Assembly: GCA_027077795.1 (NCBI GenBank)
Contig: JALWTT010000015.1
Location: 1 to 64,000 of the forward strand
Reading direction: 5' to 3'
Source of the DNA: Thermotogaceae bacterium
GTDB lineage: Bacteria > Thermotogota > Thermotogae > Thermotogales > Thermotogaceae
DNA: 64,000 bases
The translations under genes were made by a program, and so were the position numbers. Shown piece after piece: positions 53,863 through 61,775 of this stretch (the first letter of the stretch is position 1; each line of letters opens with the position of its first letter). A model generated the notes under the pieces. The model saw nothing but the letters and a program-made list of their open reading frames with translations, had not been told where the DNA came from and made no database searches.

Positions 53863-56800
53863 ATGGGCATGAGCAATTTCGAGGAAGTATTTTTCCAAGT
53901 TCTCTATGTTGTAGTAGCTCTATTCGCGCACAAAAGACTCACATATGAGTTCAGCGTCCCGAAATACGCGATATTTTCCATAGGTTTTTCCATACTCCTT
54001 TCCATAGCTATCATAAGAATGCTCAGGAAAAGCCACACCAAATTTGAACTAAATTTAGGACATCTTTTACTTTTGGGATTTGCTTTAACTTCTTTGATAT
54101 CGACTGTCAACGTTGCCCTGGATAGACCGTTTTATTTCTTCTATTCCATAGACATAGCACTTTATACACTTTTGAATGCGTTTGCTGCCGTTTATATAAG
54201 CAATTATTTCAAGGACAAAGGAAGGATGACAAGGTTTCTCTTGGTTATGATAGCAACAGCTGGTTTTATATCTATAGACGCGCTTTACAACTTCTACGCT
54301 GGGAGAGATTTCTTTCTGGGAAGTGTCGGTAGACCTTTGGACAGGGGTTCTATAAAAGCAACGGTTGGAAACGTCATATTTGTCGCGAACTACTTGGGAA
54401 TGGTCATTCCAACGACGATATATTTTCTCTTCTCATACGACTTTGGATTCAGATCTACAAAGGGTAGAAAGGTAAGTCTATTGAGAATCATAGGTTGGAA
54501 ATTGACAGCACTAGCTTCTCTAATTCTGATGGTTATCACCGTGATAGTCAGTCAAACGAGGTCCGAATACGGAGGAGTTTTCATCACGAATCTCTTGTTC
54601 TTCGTTCTCTACTTCTTATACGTGTTCAGGAAGAAAAAGGACGAATCCAAGGAAGAGCTGGAGAATTTGGATCCAAATCTCGCGAGCAAAGTCTTTGGGA
54701 TTCAAAAGGTTCTAGGAATTATCTCCGCTTTGGTAATCATAGCATTCGTGCTTCTTTACTCCATACCGTCACCTCTCACTGGCAGAGGAAGATTCTCGAT
54801 AGGTGGAAGAGTTGAGGCCATGTTATCAGCCGGCAGCTGGGATGAGAGAATTCTAGCATGGCTCTCTTCATACTATCAGTGGAAGGACCCGAAGTTCGAT
54901 TCGGATGATATAAAACGTGTTGAAAAGATATTCCCGGTTGATGATAAGGGAGCTTACGATGTCGCTCTAGCCATGAGGAGACTTTTTGGAAGGGGAATAG
55001 GAACTTATCAAATTTTGACAATAAACTACATGGGGGATATAGTTCAGGGTCACCCCAGGTTCATATGGGGATGGAACAACTTTAAGAGAACCCACAACGA
55101 TTACTTCCAAATCCTGGGAGAAACAGGGGTAGTTGGGGAGTTCTTCATCTTAGCGCTCCTTTTGTATCTTATAATTTATCTCTTTAGAACTTTAAGGAAG
55201 CTCGAAGATAAAGATGATACAGTACTTTTAATAGCACTTTCGATGGGATTTGCAGATTTCGTCATACAATCATTTTTCTCGTTTCCTGGCCATCTTCTTC
55301 CAAACACTTTGGGTGCGATATTCTTAGCCTCCAGCGCTCTTTCAAGACAGTTCAACAAAGATGGGTGGATGAGTTTTGAGATTTCCCTGAAAAGGGGGAG
55401 CTTCTCCACCTTAGCCGTAATTCTCATAGCTCTCTCGTTTACTTCAACATATCTCAGGTGGAATTACTTCATCTCTGAAGTCAACTTCAAAGCGGGGAAC
55501 ACCAAGTATCTGACTCTCATGAAGGTTAGGAATTTAAGAGGACAGATCCTCGATGAGGAAAGAAAGATAGGAAGCAGGAAAGACTTGATGAAGGTTTTGG
55601 ACGGAAAGGTAGAGAACGTCTCAAAGAGTCTAATAGGTTCCAAGAAAGCCGAACAGATATGGCGTGAATTTCCATCACTTGATCCGGCTCAGAAGTTCTC
55701 ACTGGTGGAAAGGGAGATTTACGAGGAGTCCAAAAATTATTTAGTGAGATGTTTGAGTATGAATCATGATTACGGTAAAGCGTATTTCTATCTAGCAGCT
55801 CTCTCAGCGTGGTACCATAGGTTGGGAGATTTAAGAGCCACCCTGAAAAGTGAGCAGGATTTCGAGAGATTCCTTTCACAAGATTTCGACGAATTCCAGA
55901 GGTTTATACATCCCAGTAAAAAGAGAACAGATCTTTTAAATGTTTGGAAGATGCTGAATGACAAGTACAAGGACTCCCTTAAGAACTCCTTTATGAATTA
56001 TCAGATCATACTGGATTCGATTTCGCTTTACAAGACATCACTCATGGTGTTCAACGAGAGAAATACCTACAAGGCTCTTGCCCAGAGGTTTGCCATTCTA
56101 GACAGGTATTCCAAGAGTTTGATCAGATACATATCATCTTCGAATTTGAAGGATAAGAATAAAATAGTGAGCTATCTGTTTGAAAAGGCTGGAGAGTACT
56201 ATTCAGACTTCACCAAATACGCGAGAAAGATTGTTCACAATATACCAGGTGCTTGGAACAGATTCCCGGACTGGAAGAACTACGATATAAGGGTTGCAAT
56301 GTCTGGACAGGATATATACAGGACTATGGCTAGGATAAACGCAACCTTAAAAGTTCCCATAGATCCCCAGTATCAGGATCTTTTGAAGTGGCTTGCAGAG
56401 AAAGAGGTATGGGCAACTGGGAAAATGAGGGATGTCGGTGTTTGGGGAGTACCAGATATGGTTTTTGATTACGTGAGGGCAGTTCCATATGCCTATCTAA
56501 CCATAGGTGATGCGACGAACACGGCGCTTTGGATGAGCTACGCACTTGATCTGTATTCCCCACAGCTTGATGAGATGAAGGATGACTTCAAGAAATACGC
56601 CGTGAGAGACGAAGATGTGGAATATGTGCTGAACAGATTTCATTCCCTGCTCACGAGAAATCTAGAGCCATGGCTTGAGAAGAGAGTATTGGAGTCTTTA
56701 AAAGCTTTGAAGATATCGGTTAGGAAGGACGCCGCTAAAAAACTGGAGGATGTCGTGAAGGAAGCTGCAGCGAGTGCCACGTTGCTTGGGGATTCTTATT

Positions 56801-57645
56801 TGAAGGGTGAAGCAGATCTGAGATCAGTTGAAAAACCTATTTTGAGTTTATCAAGTAGTATACCATCCATTGAAGGTGTTTTCATGGATTTCAGCGCTAT
56901 GGGGAAGCTCTCCTCTGCTATGGGGGATATCACCTCTGATTTCAAGGATATCTTGAAGAGAATGAAATCCCAGTCGGATCTCGTGGAAAATTTCATCAGA
57001 GATTATTTTTCTTTACCTGTTAAGGATGCATGGGTAAATGCTGAGGAAAACAGGATGCTCAGGACATTCTGGAATGATTTTGTCGTTCTCCGAGTGGCGG
57101 AGGCACTCAGAGGAGTCTACCCACACATGGATGGTAAAGATATATTGAATAGAGCTAGAAGTCTAGTCGACTCCATCAAATCAAAGGGGCTGAAGGAGAC
57201 GGAGAATAACTTGGGGGAAAACCTCAAAAAAGTTGCTGAATATGCCAACAACCTTTTGAAACTCGATCTCGGGTTCAAGAGAAGGTACAATTACGAAAGC
57301 CTTATGAGAGAGGCTATCCTCAGGAGACTCCAGGAGGTGATTTACAGGAAAATTCCCGATGAGAGTTACAGGTACCCAGCGGAGTCCTTGGCAGCCGATG
57401 TTTTGAAAAATCTTGGTATCAACATGAGTGTTTCAAATTTGGCTGCTTCCCTCATGGATACAAGAATGAAGGTGTACGAGAGATATGCCAGGTTTTATGG
57501 GAAGATATACGCTCTGACAGAGGAAGCTAAGGTTATAGAGAGCTCGATCAAGGGAAAGGTCTCCGACGACGTGATGAGTAAATTGGAGACTTCAATCGAG
57601 AGATCTCTTGACTCTCTGAAAAAATTCCGAAAATCAGAAGAGTGA
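53863..57645 (+). CDS. Very large O-antigen-ligase (Wzy_C) family membrane protein
   Basis: ATG 53863 is five bases from GGAGGGG. The 1260-residue protein has about ten membrane helices in its first 530 residues. A Wzy_C-type loop lies near 385-425: GRGIGTYQI, GHPRFIWGWNNFKRTHNDYF and LGETGVVGEFF, with the conserved Asn/His and Gly. It may join surface glycans or polymers. A soluble region of about 730 residues follows (from about 530), helical and charged, with no recognised domain; it is much longer than in usual ligases (400-750 residues). Its last 98 bases overlap lnt antisense. Confidence 0.8.
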   Translation: MGMSNFEEVFFQVLYVVVALFAHKRLTYEFSVPKYAIFSIGFSILLSIAIIRMLRKSHTKFELNLGHLLLLGFALTSLISTVNVALDRPFYFFYSIDIALYTLLNAFAAVYISNYFKDKGRMTRFLLVMIATAGFISIDALYNFYAGRDFFLGSVGRPLDRGSIKATVGNVIFVANYLGMVIPTTIYFLFSYDFGFRSTKGRKVSLLRIIGWKLTALASLILMVITVIVSQTRSEYGGVFITNLLFFVLYFLYVFRKKKDESKEELENLDPNLASKVFGIQKVLGIISALVIIAFVLLYSIPSPLTGRGRFSIGGRVEAMLSAGSWDERILAWLSSYYQWKDPKFDSDDIKRVEKIFPVDDKGAYDVALAMRRLFGRGIGTYQILTINYMGDIVQGHPRFIWGWNNFKRTHNDYFQILGETGVVGEFFILALLLYLIIYLFRTLRKLEDKDDTVLLIALSMGFADFVIQSFFSFPGHLLPNTLGAIFLASSALSRQFNKDGWMSFEISLKRGSFSTLAVILIALSFTSTYLRWNYFISEVNFKAGNTKYLTLMKVRNLRGQILDEERKIGSRKDLMKVLDGKVENVSKSLIGSKKAEQIWREFPSLDPAQKFSLVEREIYEESKNYLVRCLSMNHDYGKAYFYLAALSAWYHRLGDLRATLKSEQDFERFLSQDFDEFQRFIHPSKKRTDLLNVWKMLNDKYKDSLKNSFMNYQIILDSISLYKTSLMVFNERNTYKALAQRFAILDRYSKSLIRYISSSNLKDKNKIVSYLFEKAGEYYSDFTKYARKIVHNIPGAWNRFPDWKNYDIRVAMSGQDIYRTMARINATLKVPIDPQYQDLLKWLAEKEVWATGKMRDVGVWGVPDMVFDYVRAVPYAYLTIGDATNTALWMSYALDLYSPQLDEMKDDFKKYAVRDEDVEYVLNRFHSLLTRNLEPWLEKRVLESLKALKISVRKDAAKKLEDVVKEAAASATLLGDSYLKGEADLRSVEKPILSLSSSIPSIEGVFMDFSAMGKLSSAMGDITSDFKDILKRMKSQSDLVENFIRDYFSLPVKDAWVNAEENRMLRTFWNDFVVLRVAEALRGVYPHMDGKDILNRARSLVDSIKSKGLKETENNLGENLKKVAEYANNLLKLDLGFKRRYNYESLMREAILRRLQEVIYRKIPDESYRYPAESLAADVLKNLGINMSVSNLAASLMDTRMKVYERYARFYGKIYALTEEAKVIESSIKGKVSDDVMSKLETSIERSLDSLKKFRKSEE

Positions 57646-58987
57646 TGGGGACCACCACAAAGTAGTTTTTAATTTTTGGATACAGAGTTGGGTGGGGTTT
57701 CCCCACGTTGATTTTTCTTACAGCTGCCCTTCCCACTTTTAAAACGGCTCTTATTCTACCCCATGGATCTATGGCCCCAGTTATACCCTTGTTAGCCACC
57801 TGGATGACCCATCTCCCGGTTTCAGCGGCTCTGAACACATCTTTTGCGAAGTGGTTCCACAACGCCACCCTATATCTGAACCACACATCATTGGTTACAA
57901 CTACAATAAAATCAGCTTTTCTGGAGTAGATGGCTTCGCTATCATCAAAATAACTTTCAAAACATATTAAGACACCTATTTGCTTTCCGTTGTAATCCAA
58001 CACATGATAACCATTTCCAGGTGTGTAGTATGCAAATCCCCTGAGGAATCCCAGAACTCCGAATATCTTTGGATATGGTAGAAATTCCACAAAGGGAAAC
58101 AGCTTAACTTTATCGTACCTTTGAGAACTCCCGTCGTTTATCAGGAAAGCGGAATTGTACCTGTTTGTTCCGCTGGAATAAAGTGCACCTAGAAGCACGG
58201 GATAATCGATAGAAGGTGGTTTCTTCAAAAAGGATACGATGTAAGCTTCTGGAGTTATAAGAAGCCCGTTGACTTTCGGGAGACCTGCCAACCGGGTTTT
58301 CAAAGACTGGCCGTATTTCGCCTCTGGTTCTTCGTTGGTTTGATACAGGTAAACAGTTACTGAATTGGGTTCATAAGGGGTTCTGATTCCATCTGGAAGA
58401 AGATGCCACGGGATGTATATCAGCAAAATTAAGATCAAAATACAGCAGTAATTTCTTCTTCTGATGAATTTCCATAGGATAACATTCACCGCTATAATTA
58501 TCATAGAGATTCCCAGCTCGCCAACGAGGGAGCTCAAAGCAACGATGTGAGGCTCGTTGAACACAGCGTCCGATAATCTGGCCCCTGTGAAGCCCATTTG
58601 TCCCGATTGCCTTGCAATTTCCGTGAGAGCGTAGAGTGCTGGGTACACAAGATAGGGATTCTTCTTCGAAAGCAGGGCACCGAAGAATCCGAACGGAAAG
58701 TAAAAGGCGCCTTGATATGCTATGAGTAGGAGGAAAACCAGAAACCCTTGGAACGGTGTAAACCCGGCAAACTTTGGAAAGTTTCTGGTTATGGTGTCCA
58801 GTATCCAGAAATGCGATATTGCGAACGCCGTCGAAAAGAATAAGAAGCCCTTTAAACCACCAGAGATTGGTTTGGAGGATGCTAGGGTTTCAAATAGAGG
58901 TATCATCGAGAACCAGACTAAGATGTGAATGGGCATCCCTGGCATGGAAAGGGCTAGCAATACTCCAGCGAGAACTGCGAGAATCAC
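57548..58987 (-). CDS. lnt: Apolipoprotein N-acyltransferase
   Basis: The 479-residue protein has about six N-terminal helices (ILAVLAGVLLALSMPGMP at the start) and a C-terminal nitrilase domain: Glu in GLLITPEAY, Lys in YDKVKLFPFVEFLP, and Cys in GVLICFESYF. It adds the third acyl chain to lipoproteins in the membrane. GTG 58987 overlaps the preceding gene's stop by four bases. The tail (SSRRRRPFP) is encoded opposite the ligase-like gene end. Confidence 0.92.
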   Translation of the reverse strand: MILAVLAGVLLALSMPGMPIHILVWFSMIPLFETLASSKPISGGLKGFLFFSTAFAISHFWILDTITRNFPKFAGFTPFQGFLVFLLLIAYQGAFYFPFGFFGALLSKKNPYLVYPALYALTEIARQSGQMGFTGARLSDAVFNEPHIVALSSLVGELGISMIIIAVNVILWKFIRRRNYCCILILILLIYIPWHLLPDGIRTPYEPNSVTVYLYQTNEEPEAKYGQSLKTRLAGLPKVNGLLITPEAYIVSFLKKPPSIDYPVLLGALYSSGTNRYNSAFLINDGSSQRYDKVKLFPFVEFLPYPKIFGVLGFLRGFAYYTPGNGYHVLDYNGKQIGVLICFESYFDDSEAIYSRKADFIVVVTNDVWFRYRVALWNHFAKDVFRAAETGRWVIQVANKGITGAIDPWGRIRAVLKVGRAAVRKINVGKPHPTLYPKIKNYFVVVPITLLIFGIFSESQEISRLKSPIYSSRRRRPFP

Positions 58988-59490
58988 TTCCGAACCATCT
59001 CCCTGATCATCAGGAGGATGAACACTCCAATGAGGAAGTTCATAAACATCGCCAAGTGCTCCTTCAAAATGGAATTCTTTCGAATATCGTAAATCTTCTT
59101 GGCGTTTATCGACGCTTTCAGCCTTCCTCTATCGAAATCAAAAATAAATGTCAATTTTTTTGGACTCGTGATAGAGCTCAAGGATACCAGAGATAACGGG
59201 GGGATTTTTAAAGGATACGCCAGATTTGAAGAGGGCACCGTAACCAGTGATGCATTTGATTCAATGTCTTCCAAGATCAAAAACCTTTTGCTTATGTTTT
59301 CGATGGATACATTTAGAATTCCCTGTCTTTCCCTACCTATTTCCATGTACTTGTAATTTATCTTTATCACAACCCAATCTGTAGAGATACTCGTTGACGA
59401 GCTGATCTCTACATCGAAGAACCAGCCAAGACTCGTGATTGAGAACAAAACGATGACAACTGAGAATCTACCTACTATGATCACCTCCAT
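58984..59490 (-). CDS. Small exported or membrane-bound protein, unknown function
   Basis: About 168 residues with an N-terminal hydrophobic segment (VVIVLFSITSLGWF), a beta-rich middle and a C-terminal helix (MFMNFLIGVFILLMI). The only standard start, ATG 59490, has no ribosome-binding site; a perfect GGAGGTGATC lies inside its first codons and stands five bases before an ATA codon at 59478. The real start may thus be ATA. It is translationally coupled to lnt. Confidence 0.6.
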   Translation of the reverse strand: MEVIIVGRFSVVIVLFSITSLGWFFDVEISSSTSISTDWVVIKINYKYMEIGRERQGILNVSIENISKRFLILEDIESNASLVTVPSSNLAYPLKIPPLSLVSLSSITSPKKLTFIFDFDRGRLKASINAKKIYDIRKNSILKEHLAMFMNFLIGVFILLMIREMVRK

Positions 59491-59552
59491 GGAAAGTATA
59501 CATCACTTCCGTGGTATCATTTACCTTGGGGAAAAGGTGAAGGGGGGATTAG

Positions 59553-60650
59553 ATGAAGGTAGTGGTCAACCAAGGGGAGCTGGAGGATAAGCTTGTAGTT
59601 GCCTCAAAAGCTGTCTCAAAGAGAAGTGTAAAACCAGTGTTATCTGGATTCAAATTTGAGGTATCTGATGAGATTTTCGTTTACGCAACTGATATGGAAA
59701 CGAGTGTTAAGGCCAGAATCATCGCTAACGAGGTAGAAGGAGAGGGAGAGTTCGTCGTCGATGCGTTAACCATGCTGGACGTGGTGAAAAGCTTATCATC
59801 GGATTTGATAGTTCTGGAAATTGAAGGAGACAGTTTGACAATCTCAGCAGGTAAATCGAGATTTTCGCTGGCAACGATGGACGCATCGGAGTTTCCAGAA
59901 TTTACAAGTGCCGAGACAGATTCATCTGTTGAAATGGATACATCAATTTTGGACGATATGGTGGATAAAGTGATGTTTTCTGCTGCCACAGATGAGTTCA
60001 TGCGCAATCTCTACGGAATATTCTGGGAGTTGTCTTCGGACAGTCTGAGATTAGTGGCATCGGATGGCTTCAGATTGGCCCTCATGGATCAACCAATAAA
60101 ATCCGGACTGAGTTTGAGCTTCTTGATATCTCTTCCAAGCATGAAGGAACTTAAGAACGTTCTTTCGAACACCACGGAACCAACTTTAAACCTGAGTTTC
60201 GATGGGAAAAGGTTGTCGGTTAGAGCAGGGGATGTGGAGCTTACCATGCGCGTCGTGGATGCGGATTTTCCGGATTACAGAAGAGTTCTTCCAGATCAGT
60301 ATTCCACAAAAGTTACAGTATCAAGGGAGGAAATTTTAGATGCGTTGAAAAGAGTCATGATAATAGCTAAGAAAGGAAGCGAAGCTGTTAGGTTTGCGAT
60401 AGAGGATGGGGTGCTGACTCTCAGTAGCAAAAGCCCGGATTATGGGGAAATTGTTGAAGAGTTAGATGTGGAAGTTGAAGGAGAAAGTTTGGTAATAGCG
60501 TTCAATCCGAGGTTTCTACAAGAGGCGTTGAGAAGGATCGATACTCCAGAAGCTGAACTTCTGCTGGATGGCCAATCAAAGCCTCTGAAAATGAAGCCCT
60601 TGGCTAGGGAAGAGTACTTTTATATAATAATGCCTATAAGGATGGTGTGA
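59553..60650 (+). CDS. dnaN: DNA polymerase III sliding clamp
   Basis: The 365-residue beta clamp has three similar domains: start KVVVNQGELEDKLVVASKAV, middle VDKVMFSAATDEFMRNLYGI, RLVASDGFRLAL, and the end PRFLQEALRR and YFYIIMPIRMV. It tethers PolC to DNA. GGGGGGATTAG precedes ATG 59553. It is not next to dnaA here, so this is probably not the replication origin. Confidence 0.96.
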   Translation: MKVVVNQGELEDKLVVASKAVSKRSVKPVLSGFKFEVSDEIFVYATDMETSVKARIIANEVEGEGEFVVDALTMLDVVKSLSSDLIVLEIEGDSLTISAGKSRFSLATMDASEFPEFTSAETDSSVEMDTSILDDMVDKVMFSAATDEFMRNLYGIFWELSSDSLRLVASDGFRLALMDQPIKSGLSLSFLISLPSMKELKNVLSNTTEPTLNLSFDGKRLSVRAGDVELTMRVVDADFPDYRRVLPDQYSTKVTVSREEILDALKRVMIIAKKGSEAVRFAIEDGVLTLSSKSPDYGEIVEELDVEVEGESLVIAFNPRFLQEALRRIDTPEAELLLDGQSKPLKMKPLAREEYFYIIMPIRMV

Positions 60651-60659
60651 GGTGATAAC

Positions 60660-61736
60660 TTGAGATTGGAAGGCGTTCTCGTAGTTGATCCGATCGACGG
60701 CGAATATGTTGCGGATGTGAGCATTGAAGGTGGAAAGATAGCTTACATTGAGACGGTAGACAGGAATCCTTCTGCTCTGCTTCTGCCCGGCTTCATTGAT
60801 ATTCACACTCATGGTGCAGTTGGAGTGGATTTCCTAGAATCGAGTGATTGGAAAGAAGTAGAGAGGTTCTTTTCGAGCAATGGTGTCACAACGTTTTTCC
60901 CCACCTCAGTTTCCACCTCCTTTGAGAGGATGGTGGAATTTCTCAGAAAGGCCGAGAGAAGTGGAAGATTCGCACACCTTGAAGGACCTTACATAGCTGT
61001 TGAAAAGAAAGGAGCACAGAACGCTGAGTATATACGGCCTGCAACGATTGACGAGGTGAAGGAGCTATTAAACTACGAAGCTTTTAGGACCATAACTATG
61101 GCCCCTGAAGTCAATTCACCGGATATCATAGAGCTCCTTGAGAGAAGAGGTGTTAGAGTAAGCTTGGGACATTCCAACGCGACATACGAGGAAACTTTGA
61201 AGGCCTACAGTGCTGGTGCGAGAAGGATAACCCATTTTCCCAACGCCCTGAGATCACTACATCATAGAGAAGTTGCCATAACAGGGGCGGGATTTCTGCA
61301 TGACTTTTATCTGGAGCTCATCACCGATGGGATTCATGTCTCCAAGGAGATGGTTCAGCTGATCTACACTATAAAGGGGTGTGATCGGATAATTCTCATA
61401 ACCGATTCGATATCCGCCACAGGACTTGATGATGGAGAATATGAGCTGGGAGGATTGCGAGTTTTTGTGAAAAATGGAATTGCAAAGCTTGAAGATGGCA
61501 CTCTAGCAGGGTCTACCTTAAAATTCATAGATGGTGTGAAGAACTTCAGAAAGTTCACTAAATGTGATCTGAAGTGTCTTGCTAAGGTTTCATCTTATAA
61601 CGCTGCAGTTCACATGGGACTGGAAAATAAGGGTAGAATTTCGAAGGGTTATGACGCCGATCTTTTACTCCTGGACTTCGATCTCAATGTGATAGAAGTT
61701 TACAGAAATGGCCTCAGGATATTTCAAAGCAGTTGA
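60660..61736 (+). CDS. nagA: N-acetylglucosamine-6-phosphate deacetylase
   Basis: The 358-residue amidohydrolase shows the metal HxH in IDIHTHGAVG, the Glu in LEGPYIAVEKKGAQN, His in LGHSNATYEE and ITHFPNALRSLHHRE, and Asp in ILITDSISATGLDDGEYELG. It removes acetate from GlcNAc-6-P in wall recycling. A TTG start follows GAGGTGATAAC. The gene starts nine bases after dnaN. Confidence 0.93.
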   Translation: MRLEGVLVVDPIDGEYVADVSIEGGKIAYIETVDRNPSALLLPGFIDIHTHGAVGVDFLESSDWKEVERFFSSNGVTTFFPTSVSTSFERMVEFLRKAERSGRFAHLEGPYIAVEKKGAQNAEYIRPATIDEVKELLNYEAFRTITMAPEVNSPDIIELLERRGVRVSLGHSNATYEETLKAYSAGARRITHFPNALRSLHHREVAITGAGFLHDFYLELITDGIHVSKEMVQLIYTIKGCDRIILITDSISATGLDDGEYELGGLRVFVKNGIAKLEDGTLAGSTLKFIDGVKNFRKFTKCDLKCLAKVSSYNAAVHMGLENKGRISKGYDADLLLLDFDLNVIEVYRNGLRIFQSS

Positions 61737-61775
61737 GATTTTGTGATACCATAGAGCAGAACAGGGGGAGTCAAT

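Noticed and set aside
59553-60650. dnaN as a sign of the replication origin
   Set aside because: No dnaA gene, no cluster of DnaA boxes and no AT-rich unwinding region were seen around it.
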